Below are positions 45,045 through 54,080 of a stretch of DNA of 64,000 bases, one piece after another. This DNA is from Acinetobacter sp. A47 (GTDB lineage Bacteria > Pseudomonadota > Gammaproteobacteria > Pseudomonadales > Moraxellaceae): NCBI RefSeq assembly GCF_000805455.1, contig NZ_JSUS01000071.1:310001-374000 (forward strand), read 5' to 3'. The notes beneath the pieces were generated by a model, which was not told where the DNA came from, did not search any database, and saw only the letters and a list, made by a program, of their open reading frames with translations. Position 1 is the first letter of the stretch, and every line of letters starts with the position of its first letter. Made by a program: the position numbers and the translations under genes.

Positions 45045-48000
45045 CTACCTTGAACGTTCATACCAGCGCTGAGGAATCAGGCACATTTTACTACTGCCTG
45101 CCGAGATAACGCCATTATTTGTCATCGCGCCACGGTTACCGGTTGAAACACAGTAATTTTTATTGTTTTTTCCATCTCCTGGCCCAGGTCCACCGTTTCC
45201 GCCCCCACCACCGCATACTTGTTTGGTCGGATCACAATCAGCAGTATCATCCACAATAGCAGTGTACTGAATGCCTGCGCCTAATGAACAGCCATCCCCC
45301 GTACTACAAGGAATAGGAGGATCTCCAACTGTCTGGTTACATTGTCCGTAAGGCATACAGAACTGGTTTAAGAAACTCTCGCCTTTGACACCAGCACCAC
45401 AATCCCCCGACAAACCCGGTTTACTTCCATCAAACGTCGAGACAAATAAACGATTATTTAACGCAATCGGTGTGGCAAAAACTTTAGCACTTTGCAACTT
45501 ATTGGACTGGAACCGATAAAACCATCCCTTTTTGCTGTATGGAGCAACCAATGTTGTATTGTCATTTCGATTGCTTGCTTTAACTTCACCTAAATTACCA
45601 TTGTCCAGATCTGCTGTCGTCACTGTTGTCGTTGTATAACTATAACCGGAATTATATAAATCACGGGCTGCTACATCTTTGTCATAAACATTATACACAG
45701 CATCATAATCATATCCTGTGGTACCCACCGTATAGTCCTTTAACGGCATACTTCTGTTTCCGCTACCAATTGAAACGACTGCAAAAGTGGTTCCTGCATA
45801 ATCATAAATCGAGAACGCTGGCATCTCATAGAAACGGGGACTGGTACCTGTTGTGCCTGAGGCTTTATGTAAATTCAACAATAAACGCGGTGCTTTGGCA
45901 AAACTTGCATTTGTACTGGCTTTATTATCCAGGTCAATACGGAATAATTGCCCACCTAAATCACCAAAATAAAGGTGATCTGCCAGACCATCGCCATCAC
46001 GGTCTTCGGTACGGATCTGGCTGACTACACTATATTTCAAGTCATCCGACTTTAGACCAATTACCCCAGTTGTCGTATTGGTGGCATTGGCACTGGCCCA
46101 CCACAACGGCGTACCATCATCAGCATCAAACATATAGACGCCACCTCCAATCTGGTTGGTTTGATTATAGGTATCACTTTCATAACCACCATTATTGGCA
46201 TTGCCATCGGTTCCACCAGCGTCATATCCTCCTCCCACGAACATCACGCGTTTGCGCTTGCCAGCCCAATTTACCCAGGCAATTGTCGGTTTTGACCAGC
46301 TCTGCCCCATTTTTGCCAGTTCAGAATATGCCTTACCTGTTGGATTAGTATTGTTATAGACTTTTCCTTCTGCCGGGGAAATATGAAACTTCAATTTAGG
46401 ATCGTTTATATTTTGAAGATCTAAAGCATAATAGCTTCGTCCCCCCATGCGTAAACCACCATAAACAATTTGCTTCCCTTGCTGATTGATGCCTTTGCCA
46501 GAACCGACAGTCAAGTTACCAGAAGCATCAATCACATACTCCGTATAAGCCGTCCAAGGTCCATCAATCCCATAATAAAGATTCGCCATACCACGTGTTG
46601 TCGTATCATATTTCTGGAAGGCTTCTTTTTGGTTTTCAATCATTTCATTAGGAACAAAAGAGAATTTCTCCTCTCCTGTTTTGGCATCCACAACATGTAA
46701 TAAGCCTTGGGTTGTACCAAACAGGACATAATCTTCACGGTTTTCTGAACCGACCACCCCCTTGGTATAAGTCACCTTGCCTTTATTGGTAACCAACAGT
46801 GGCGATGAATGCATCACTGCACCAATCTGGCGTAACTCAGGTGCAGTGCTAAGAGATGTAGTTGTAATCGTATCGGGTCTGGCCGGATCAACGGCGTAGC
46901 CCAACAGTAGCATCAGATAACCACGATTTGCATCATTTCGATAAGTTGTATCTGTGAGATCGGCACTTGTCACACGTCGTAAACTTGAACCCGTGATAAA
47001 TGTTGTAGACGTTCCTGACCCACTGGCAACACGGTTAGTCAATAACTTACGGTTTTCTGTCGCTTCACCCGCAGCGATTTTTAATTTCAGCTGAGACCAT
47101 GCACCTCCTTTTAGGGCAAACTTATTACTGCCGGGTGTATTTTCATCTGCATCCTTAATCGCCTGTTCAGAGCTTACCAGCTTAGACCACAGGTCATAGT
47201 TATCAACGATTCTTCCGGTAGTATCCGTAATTCTATTACCGCTTTTATCTTTTAAAATGCCGCCAATAACATTGTATTTTTTCAGGTTACCCGCCCAGAG
47301 TTGATACGGCTTATCAGGTGTCGGTTGAAACTGGGGAAAATAAGCCTGTTTTTGTAATACAGCAGGGTTCAAGCTATCTTTAGGAATAGTAGGTGAACCC
47401 GTCGTGACTGCAGGAATGTCGGTGCCTAACTCGCCCAGAAAAGCATTTACACTATCGACCACATCTTGAGAGCTGTTCCCCGAATACCAGCCACCTTCGC
47501 CAATAATCCCCCAATAAGCTGCTCTCTTTACATTGGTATTAATGCTTCCTAAAGCATCAATATTCTGTTGCTGGGTTTTGGTTTTGTCATAAGAGGCAAC
47601 ATTATTAAAGCTACTCCCAAAACCGACCACCGCTGTTTTGAATTTTAGACCGGATGGGTTCTTGCTTGGATCAAGCAGTGTTAACGCCAGTTTATTCAAA
47701 CAATCATAACTATTGGTTGCATCATTGGTTCCGCTCGTTGTACAGGTGAAATCAGTCCCTTTGTCTCCTAAAGCCCCTTGTATTAATGGCAGGGAATCAA
47801 TATCCCGTGTTGGATCACCATCTGTTAAGACATAGATCCCTTGCCCACTACATTTCTTAATTTCATCATTTTGGGTCAAAGAAGAAGGAATTTGATATAA
47901 GGTTTTATCTGTATTTTTTGTATCAGTCGCGGAGTAGGGGAAGCCCGTATTATTATTGGCAATACTAATCACACCAGAATAATCATAACAGGCCTGGTTC

Positions 48001-48737
48001 CGGTAAGAACCAGAAATATAACATGCCTTTTCAGTTATCGAGTTACCTGAAGGCACTGAATCTGATACAGTTTTCCATGTATTACAACTCGAATAGCTTG
48101 AGTTCCACGATGTACATTGCTGTACAAAAGTTTGCCAACCGTAATAATAAGAATATGCTTCATAACTGCGATAATATGGCATATCGGAAACTGTGCGATA
48201 TCTTGAAGCAGTGGTCTGTCCAAGTAAATATGCCGCAGTTTCTGCGTAAGAACGTGATGTCGGCGTCCATGTGCTAGCGCTTAATCCATTAATTTTTTCA
48301 GATAAAATCTGACGTTGGGTTTTGGTTCCAATCACGGCATCCAAGCGGCGCGCAGGGACTAAAACAGCACCCGTATCATAGGCCCTACCATTCTGATAAG
48401 CACCAAGGGTAGATAAACCGATCACCTTGTCATCGCTCAGTTTGGTAATTTTCTTTGTTGCATTCCCGTTTAGTAAATCTTGCATTGCCGTTTTTAAACG
48501 GGCGATACGTTCCTGTCCCGTACCATCATATGAGCCAGATCCCCCCATACTCCCCGAAATATCCAGCATAAACATCAGGGTAATCTCACCTGACTTGGCT
48601 TCCTGATAGATATCAATATCGCTGGCTTGAGTAATACTGCTACTGACCACTCCCGTAAACAACCCTGCAATACTCATGGCAAGTAATTTTTGACGATAAA
48701 ATGTGGTTTTACGATTCTGTTTCATATTTTTATTCAT
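45045..48737 (-). CDS. pilY1: PilY1-like tip adhesin (ComC type), copy A
   Basis: A 1230-residue PilY1/ComC protein. A signal peptide of about 38 residues (ending ITQA) is followed by SDIDIYQEAKSGEITLMF and a canonical MIDAS, MLDISGSMGGSGSYDG, so the von Willebrand A domain is complete. The middle contains a Tyr-rich segment with several Cys (about residues 180-260). The C-terminal propeller has DYVLFGTTQGLLHVVDAKTG, YGGLRMGGRSYYALDLQNI, and the calcium-binding EDRDGDGLADHLYFGDLGG, then a Gly-rich GGGGGNGGPGPG linker and the end RWYERSR. GGAGTAAAAC lies before ATG 48737. In A. baylyi ComC is needed for DNA uptake and piliation. Confidence 0.93.
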   Translation of the reverse strand: MNKNMKQNRKTTFYRQKLLAMSIAGLFTGVVSSSITQASDIDIYQEAKSGEITLMFMLDISGSMGGSGSYDGTGQERIARLKTAMQDLLNGNATKKITKLSDDKVIGLSTLGAYQNGRAYDTGAVLVPARRLDAVIGTKTQRQILSEKINGLSASTWTPTSRSYAETAAYLLGQTTASRYRTVSDMPYYRSYEAYSYYYGWQTFVQQCTSWNSSYSSCNTWKTVSDSVPSGNSITEKACYISGSYRNQACYDYSGVISIANNNTGFPYSATDTKNTDKTLYQIPSSLTQNDEIKKCSGQGIYVLTDGDPTRDIDSLPLIQGALGDKGTDFTCTTSGTNDATNSYDCLNKLALTLLDPSKNPSGLKFKTAVVGFGSSFNNVASYDKTKTQQQNIDALGSINTNVKRAAYWGIIGEGGWYSGNSSQDVVDSVNAFLGELGTDIPAVTTGSPTIPKDSLNPAVLQKQAYFPQFQPTPDKPYQLWAGNLKKYNVIGGILKDKSGNRITDTTGRIVDNYDLWSKLVSSEQAIKDADENTPGSNKFALKGGAWSQLKLKIAAGEATENRKLLTNRVASGSGTSTTFITGSSLRRVTSADLTDTTYRNDANRGYLMLLLGYAVDPARPDTITTTSLSTAPELRQIGAVMHSSPLLVTNKGKVTYTKGVVGSENREDYVLFGTTQGLLHVVDAKTGEEKFSFVPNEMIENQKEAFQKYDTTTRGMANLYYGIDGPWTAYTEYVIDASGNLTVGSGKGINQQGKQIVYGGLRMGGRSYYALDLQNINDPKLKFHISPAEGKVYNNTNPTGKAYSELAKMGQSWSKPTIAWVNWAGKRKRVMFVGGGYDAGGTDGNANNGGYESDTYNQTNQIGGGVYMFDADDGTPLWWASANATNTTTGVIGLKSDDLKYSVVSQIRTEDRDGDGLADHLYFGDLGGQLFRIDLDNKASTNASFAKAPRLLLNLHKASGTTGTSPRFYEMPAFSIYDYAGTTFAVVSIGSGNRSMPLKDYTVGTTGYDYDAVYNVYDKDVAARDLYNSGYSYTTTTVTTADLDNGNLGEVKASNRNDNTTLVAPYSKKGWFYRFQSNKLQSAKVFATPIALNNRLFVSTFDGSKPGLSGDCGAGVKGESFLNQFCMPYGQCNQTVGDPPIPCSTGDGCSLGAGIQYTAIVDDTADCDPTKQVCGGGGGNGGPGPGDGKNNKNYCVSTGNRGAMTNNGVISAGSSKMCLIPQRWYERSR

Positions 48738-48754
48738 CTAGTTTTACTCCCCAT

Positions 48755-49543
48755 TCAAGAGAAATTCTGCGTAATGTCGTATTCACTCACTTGCGTTGTG
48801 AAGGGCACATTTAAGCTGGTTAGACATTCTGTAACATTTTTCAAAGGATTATCTTTTACTGCCACGGCATTTTCATCAATTACAGGCGTTGTCGTTCCAT
48901 CTGGAATAATGACTTCACTCATATGTTCCTGTAAGCAGTTATTAATCTCTGAACGATCAACATTGGTTAAACTTGGCATAAGTGAAACAGCAAAAACCTT
49001 GACTCGTTTCGCAGCTTCAATTTGTCCGGTTTTCTCATCCGTTCCCCGTTGACGCCCATAAAAAGGAAAACTCTGCGTTGCTGTTGAAAACTTCACCGCA
49101 ACCTGCGTCATGACGGTCTTACGGCCACTGGTAAACCAGTTACCATTTGTTGTAACGGCATCACAATAACCATCCGTCCCCAGACTGTTATTAGTCGGCT
49201 TCTTCGCCCCATCTTCCCAAATCATCAGACTTGCACGATTCAAATCAAAGAAACTGGTCTGATCACCACGAAAACAAAATACCAGCTCTTTATTCTTATC
49301 ATTTGCACCGCTGATATAACCAAACATTCCATTGGCACTTAAACTCTGAATCAGTTGACTCGCCTCTTCGATATTAAAAAAAGTGGCATCCGAGTTCTGC
49401 ATGACTAACTGCGAGACCTGGCTATTGGTTGCAATATTCAGTCCCACCATACTTTGCCGGATCGCAAGTGTTCCGATCACGGTAATGGCCAGTAAAAAGA
49501 TCAACACAACAATCAAGGTTGCGCCAGTTTGTTGCTGCCTCAT
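48755..49543 (-). CDS. pilX: PilX-like minor pilin, copy A
   Basis: A 262-residue protein, MRQQQTGATLIVVLIFLLAITVIGTLAIRQ, with PilX-type N-terminus lacking Glu5. Shared with copy B are GRKTVMTQVAVK, RVKVFAVSLMPSLTN and a C-terminal NPLKNVTECLTSLN. Four-base overlap with pilW; 17 bases to pilY1. Confidence 0.88.
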   Translation of the reverse strand: MRQQQTGATLIVVLIFLLAITVIGTLAIRQSMVGLNIATNSQVSQLVMQNSDATFFNIEEASQLIQSLSANGMFGYISGANDKNKELVFCFRGDQTSFFDLNRASLMIWEDGAKKPTNNSLGTDGYCDAVTTNGNWFTSGRKTVMTQVAVKFSTATQSFPFYGRQRGTDEKTGQIEAAKRVKVFAVSLMPSLTNVDRSEINNCLQEHMSEVIIPDGTTTPVIDENAVAVKDNPLKNVTECLTSLNVPFTTQVSEYDITQNFS

Positions 49544-50598
49544 TGTCCACGCTCCCCAATAACGTTACGTAAAGCAATCGTTTGCGCTACGACCTGTCTG
49601 ATATATTTGGGACTACCAGCTTTTGGTTTTTTAACTGTAATCTCTTGATCAAGTACCGTAAAAACCTGGTCATCATTGATACTGTTTTCGTTATTAACAG
49701 CTTGAGCCGAGCGCGCCAATATACCGATTTGTACTGCGACAATACGAGGACGCGGAGAAGGTAGAGCCATATAATCTTTAAAGCTCATATATCTACGACT
49801 AGCCCCCGGTGCAGTCACACTATCATCTTGAATGTTGAGTAAAACTCTAAAATGATCAACACGTTTCATAATGATTTCACCGGCATCCCCATATCCGGTA
49901 ATTGCCATGGCTGGAATTGGATCTCCCGGGTTGAGCGGCTTTGCCTGATCAACGGGGTAATGTCCGGCATCACACGCCAGTGCCAATGGCTGATTCGGTT
50001 CATTCTCACTTTTATTATTATCAGCCCTTAAAAAATAACGCTGAACCACAACTTGCTGCCCAAACTCCCCTCCCTTGGCGGGCTTGGTCACCGGAAAATT
50101 CAGAGCATTTCCTTCACAGTCGTATCCGCCATTCCAGATTGTCCCTGCCGGATTGAGTACATATTGCGGTATATACTGGATCACCAATTGATCACTTAAA
50201 ATATCAACACCAGAGAGCTGAACATTGGCAGGAGCCAAACTGCTTCCAGACAGGAACTTGGCAGCGACATTACTGCCGCTAACTTGCCAGTAAATATTAC
50301 TTAACAGTGTGCCCTGGGCATCCTTCTGGGCATTTGCTGAAGAGCTCAGTACCACTCCACCATAAGCAGTCTGATCATTAATCACTGCATTAGGGTTATT
50401 GAGATTGGCTAAACGGATATCTTGCGTTAAATAATTCAGACCAAAGTTGGCATTATCCTGTATATCAGCCACTCCCTGTTGCATGGATAAGCTTTTCTGA
50501 CCGGCTAAAAATAACAGGATCGCTGCAGCTGTAATAATCAGCCCCAGTGTCAAAGAAAGCATCAGTTCAATTAATGTGAAACCTGTTTGTTTTATCAT
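49540..50598 (-). CDS. pilW: PilW-like minor pilin (ComB type), copy A
   Basis: About 352 residues with the prepilin motif [33 protein letters not shown] (six-residue leader). Then QGVADIQDNANFGLNYLTQDIRLANLNNP, shared in pattern with copy B (MAHIQDNASLGLNFIVDDIRKANL), and a C-terminal AVQIGILARSAQA block. The frame is open to 50709, but ATG 50598 has GGAG before it and follows the pilV stop by one base. Confidence 0.88.
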   Translation of the reverse strand: MIKQTGFTLIELMLSLTLGLIITAAAILLFLAGQKSLSMQQGVADIQDNANFGLNYLTQDIRLANLNNPNAVINDQTAYGGVVLSSSANAQKDAQGTLLSNIYWQVSGSNVAAKFLSGSSLAPANVQLSGVDILSDQLVIQYIPQYVLNPAGTIWNGGYDCEGNALNFPVTKPAKGGEFGQQVVVQRYFLRADNNKSENEPNQPLALACDAGHYPVDQAKPLNPGDPIPAMAITGYGDAGEIIMKRVDHFRVLLNIQDDSVTAPGASRRYMSFKDYMALPSPRPRIVAVQIGILARSAQAVNNENSINDDQVFTVLDQEITVKKPKAGSPKYIRQVVAQTIALRNVIGERGQ

Positions 50599-50599
50599 A

Positions 50600-51109
50600 T
50601 TAGTAGGTCTCCATAATGATGCAGGTTGAGACCGGGTTATATGCACTTCCATTGGTACAATCCCCGGTACCTGTACCGTCGGTTGCACTAGAATCTCCCC
50701 AGGCAACATATATACATTGACGGTTATTGGTATTTTGACACCCCATAATATTGATGCTCATACCTAAAGAAGCAGCTCTGGCAGAGACCTGGGCAATATC
50801 AAAGTCGGCCAGCTCTTTATCCGTACAGACTGTAGCGCCTATACACGTTTTAGCCGCGGTCTTCTGTTTTACAGGATCAGATAACTCTGCCTGATAAACG
50901 CTAAATGAATTACGGTTAACCCGGATCCGTTCAGCCAGGTCTCGAGCAAGTGTTACGGCCTGTACACGGGAAGTACTCTCTGCACTAGCCTCTAGTGAAC
51001 GATATTGCAAAGTCACAAAGCCGAGAACACCAATGGCAAGTACCAATAAGGCAACCAGGATTTCAACAAGGCCGATACCACGCTGATCAATTAATCGACT
51101 CATCAACAT
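50600..51109 (-). CDS. pilV: PilV-like minor pilin, copy A
   Basis: A 169-residue prepilin, with RLIDQRG|IGLVEILVALLVLAIGVLGFVTLQYRSLE, a PilV-type N-terminus, and the same C-terminal theme as copy B (NRQCIYVAWGDSSATDGTGTGDC ... VSTCIIMETY). A second ATG two codons in (51103) is also possible. Seven-base overlap with fimU. Confidence 0.9.
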   Translation of the reverse strand: MLMSRLIDQRGIGLVEILVALLVLAIGVLGFVTLQYRSLEASAESTSRVQAVTLARDLAERIRVNRNSFSVYQAELSDPVKQKTAAKTCIGATVCTDKELADFDIAQVSARAASLGMSINIMGCQNTNNRQCIYVAWGDSSATDGTGTGDCTNGSAYNPVSTCIIMETY

Positions 51110-51585
51110 GTCCCCTCTGTTAACTGCTGAATGGTTCCCATACGTGAAATACTGACTATTTTTGACTTATCGCCAGAACTCTTGTTACAGATTTCAATAC
51201 GTGTATCAGCATTGACAGGAAGACACCTTGCTGGGGTATTACCATCTAAAGCACATACCCCACCCGCCAGATTAAAATAAACAGAAGTTGTAGCCCCCGA
51301 TTTTAAAATGGCTTTTCCTGCTGGCATCCAGTTCATGCGCGTACTGGTATTTGCAACTGAACCAGATGTAGAGTTGGGTTTTAATAAAACTTCTACTTCT
51401 CTTCTTTCCAGTACTGCTTTTGCTCTTGCCTGATTTAAAGTCAGAATCAATTCTTGTGTACTTTTATTAAAGTTCTGGGCAAGCATCATATTGTTAAATA
51501 CGGGCGCGGCCATCATCGCAATCACCGCCAGCACCGCAATCGTCACCATCAATTCAATTAAGGTGAATCCCCGAGTTTTCCCCAT
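51103..51585 (-). CDS. fimU: FimU/GspH-like minor pilin, copy A
   Basis: A 160-residue prepilin, [34 protein letters not shown] (six-residue leader), followed by STQELILTLNQARAKAVLERREVEV and Cys-containing C-terminal strands. First gene of copy A. Its promoter region (51586-51666) is AT-rich. The ispH terminator just upstream separates it from ispH. Confidence 0.9.
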   Translation of the reverse strand: MGKTRGFTLIELMVTIAVLAVIAMMAAPVFNNMMLAQNFNKSTQELILTLNQARAKAVLERREVEVLLKPNSTSGSVANTSTRMNWMPAGKAILKSGATTSVYFNLAGGVCALDGNTPARCLPVNADTRIEICNKSSGDKSKIVSISRMGTIQQLTEGTC

Positions 51586-51666
51586 TTCCCCAGCACCTAA
51601 TTTTAAAAATTCACTACTCTATCTTAATTTTTATTTTTACAGAACCAATACAAAGCAGATGAGCAC

Positions 51667-51701
51667 CAAAAAAAAACGGATGGAGTGTCATCCATCCGTT
51701 T
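51667..51701 (-). terminator. ispH terminator
   Basis: On the minus strand CGGATGGA pairs with TCCATCCG across a 6-base loop, followed by a run of nine T (51667-51675), 24 bases after the ispH stop. Confidence 0.92.
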
Positions 51702-51725
51702 CCAGTTCACATTTTTCTAATAAAA

Positions 51726-52676
51726 TTAGGCCTGTATCACCTGTATACGCAACTCTTTTGGTAGACTAAAAGTGATATTTTCCTCACGTCCCTGTAGTTC
51801 TTTTGGTGGTGTTGCACCCCAATCTTGTAAACGCTGAATCACCTGTTTGATTAAAATCTCGGGTGCAGAGGCACCCGCCGTCACCCCGATTTTACTGTCT
51901 GCATTAAACCAGTCTTTTTGCAGCTGGTCGGCATTATCAACCAGATAAGCCGATTTCCCCATGCGCTCTGCCAGTTCGCGTAAACGGTTTGAATTGGATG
52001 AATTTGGCGAACCGACCACCAGCACCACATCACACTGTTCAGCCAGATCACGTACCGCATCCTGACGGTTTTGCGTGGCATAGCAAATATCGTCTTTACG
52101 CGGCCCCTGGATTTTTGGAAATTTGGTGCGTAAGGCATCAATCACTTTGGCCGTATCATCAATTGAAAGGGTCGTCTGGGTCACAAATGCCACTTTATCG
52201 GGATGGTTGACCTGCAAAGCCTCGACATCCGCTTCATCCTCAACCAGATAAATGGCACCCCCTCTGGATTTGTCATATTGTCCCATAGTCCCCTCAACCT
52301 CAGGATGACCTTCATGACCAATCAGGATGGCTTCGGTTCCTTCACGTGCGTATTTGGTAACTTCAATATGGACCTTGGTGACCAGCGGGCAGGTGGCATC
52401 AAATACTTTTAAGCCACGGCGCTCGGCTTCTTGCTGTACTGCCTTCGATACTCCATGCGCACTAAAGATGACAATCGAATCATCAGGAACCTGATCCAGT
52501 TCATCTACAAAAACCGCCCCACGCTGGCGCAGGTCATCCACCACAAACTTGTTATGTACCACTTCATGGCGGACATAAATAGGCGGGTTAAAACACTCCA
52601 GCGCCCGATTGACGATTGCTATAGCACGGTCAACACCAGCACAAAAGCCTCGTGGATTGGCCAACACGATTTCCAT
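51726..52676 (-). CDS. ispH: 4-hydroxy-3-methylbut-2-enyl diphosphate reductase
   Basis: A 316-residue IspH, last enzyme of the MEP isoprenoid pathway. The three cluster cysteines are in [11 protein letters not shown] (Cys12), [11 protein letters not shown] and [14 protein letters not shown]; the [17 protein letters not shown] block is standard. ATG 52676 has AGAGG upstream and gives the family N-terminus [14 protein letters not shown]. It lies between the pilus operons and the divergent gmk gene. Confidence 0.95.
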   Translation of the reverse strand: MEIVLANPRGFCAGVDRAIAIVNRALECFNPPIYVRHEVVHNKFVVDDLRQRGAVFVDELDQVPDDSIVIFSAHGVSKAVQQEAERRGLKVFDATCPLVTKVHIEVTKYAREGTEAILIGHEGHPEVEGTMGQYDKSRGGAIYLVEDEADVEALQVNHPDKVAFVTQTTLSIDDTAKVIDALRTKFPKIQGPRKDDICYATQNRQDAVRDLAEQCDVVLVVGSPNSSNSNRLRELAERMGKSAYLVDNADQLQKDWFNADSKIGVTAGASAPEILIKQVIQRLQDWGATPPKELQGREENITFSLPKELRIQVIQA

Positions 52677-52779
52677 AACATCCTCTCTCATCAACTGAAT
52701 ATTTACGCCAGACTATTTCGTTTAATGGCACGCTACACTACAATAGCCAAGATATTTTATCATATTCGGGAAAAATATC

Positions 52780-53403
52780 ATGTCGGGTCTCTTGTTTGTC
52801 GTTTCTGCTGCCTCAGGAACAGGCAAAACATCTCTGGTCAAAGCCCTACTCGATCGAGTCAGCAACCTGCACGTTTCTGTCTCACACACTACACGCGGTC
52901 AACGACCTGGTGAACTTGACGGTGTTCACTATCATTTTACCAGCAAAGAAAGCTTTTTAGCACAAGTCCAGGAAGGCGGTTTTATCGAATATGCAGAAGT
53001 ATTCGGTAACTACTATGGCACCTCCCAGGCGAAAGTAAAAGAACAGCTTGCCCAGGGCCATGATGTTTTACTTGAAATTGACTGGCAGGGCGCTGAACAG
53101 GTTCGCCGTCTTTTTCCTGAATCGAAACAGATTTTTATTCTTCCACCAACCCAGTACGACTTAAGACAGCGCCTGTCGAACCGGGGTACAGATTCAGTCG
53201 ATGTGATCGAGCACCGTCTAAGCTGCGCAGTGGAAGACATGCGCCACTTTGCCAGTTTCGACTATGTCATTATCAATGATGACTTCAACAAGGCCGTGCA
53301 TGATCTGGAAGCCATCATCACGGCCAACCGTCTGGTGACCTCACAACAAAGCCATCGTCATCAGCAATTAATTGAAAACTTGATTACCCTTAATCGCGAA
53401 TAA
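52780..53403 (+). CDS. gmk: Guanylate kinase
   Basis: A 207-residue guanylate kinase: FVVSAASGTGKTSLVKALL (P-loop), VSVSHTTRGQRPGELDGVHYHF (GMP binding), EYAEVFGNYYGTS and LEIDWQGAEQVRRLFPES. Converts GMP to GDP using ATP. First of the gmk-rpoZ-spoT run, as in other Gammaproteobacteria. Confidence 0.95.
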   Translation: MSGLLFVVSAASGTGKTSLVKALLDRVSNLHVSVSHTTRGQRPGELDGVHYHFTSKESFLAQVQEGGFIEYAEVFGNYYGTSQAKVKEQLAQGHDVLLEIDWQGAEQVRRLFPESKQIFILPPTQYDLRQRLSNRGTDSVDVIEHRLSCAVEDMRHFASFDYVIINDDFNKAVHDLEAIITANRLVTSQQSHRHQQLIENLITLNRE

Positions 53404-53472
53404 CTTGAGTCTTGTATAAAAGCCTTTTATACTATTTAGTCTTTCAAATGTGATGTTCAAACGAGACAACTT

Positions 53473-53751
53473 ATGGCACGTGTAACCGTTGAAGATTGTT
53501 TAGACCATGTAGATAACCGCTTCGAGTTGGTACTGGTAGCGAGTAAACGTGCACGTCAGTTAGCACGTCAAGGTATGGAACCAACTGTAGAGTGGGATAA
53601 TGACAAACCAACAGTGGTTGCATTACGCGAAATCGCAGTCGGTCATGTCACCAAAGAAATTTTAAAACAACGCGACCAGGACTACCAGACATCAAACCTT
53701 GATATGGTATTGTCTACAAATTCATTAAATTTAGAAGGTTTCACTTTCTAA
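53473..53751 (+). CDS. rpoZ: RNA polymerase omega subunit
   Basis: A 92-residue omega subunit: [48 protein letters not shown]. It stabilises beta-prime and helps ppGpp binding. 69 bases after gmk; followed by a terminator. Confidence 0.97.
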   Translation: MARVTVEDCLDHVDNRFELVLVASKRARQLARQGMEPTVEWDNDKPTVVALREIAVGHVTKEILKQRDQDYQTSNLDMVLSTNSLNLEGFTF

Positions 53752-53769
53752 GTCGGATTTGCTTTGCGG

Positions 53770-53802
53770 AAAAGCCCATTGTGAAGACACTGGGCTTTTT
53801 TG
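53770..53802 (+). terminator. rpoZ terminator
   Basis: AAAAGCCCA / TGGGCTTTTTT stem with an inner GTG-AAGA-CAC pairing and T-run, 18 bases after the rpoZ stop. Confidence 0.85.
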
Positions 53803-54080
53803 TTTGTTGAAAATTTCAGGACAATATTGGTAAAAACAATATTCTTCATTGAAAAAATTTACGAGTTTTTATACTGAACAAATTGACAAGTTTCTCAATT
53901 TGCTTTTCATTAGGAGATAGGCGCAATATTTGGTAAGGCCTGCATTTAAACGCAGGATAAAGCCATTAGACCTGATTGATGGAAGCGGGCTTCGCCCCAA
54001 AGCCCTAGATCATGGTGCCCTTCCTCGTTGAAGTTTCAACAGATATATCTTTACTGAATTTAGGTTATAAAAGGTGTTAT

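Noticed and set aside
35928..51585. FTLIEL-type motifs repeated across the minus-strand block
   Set aside because: They are prepilin N-termini of separate genes, not a DNA repeat array.
43245..51585. Type II secretion pseudopilins as an alternative for the pilin clusters
   Set aside because: PilY1 genes in both copies and the PilV/PilW/PilX order point to type IV pili; no gsp core genes are present.
53931..54020. tRNA-like GC-rich stretch before spoT
   Set aside because: It does not form a cloverleaf and lacks a T-loop sequence.
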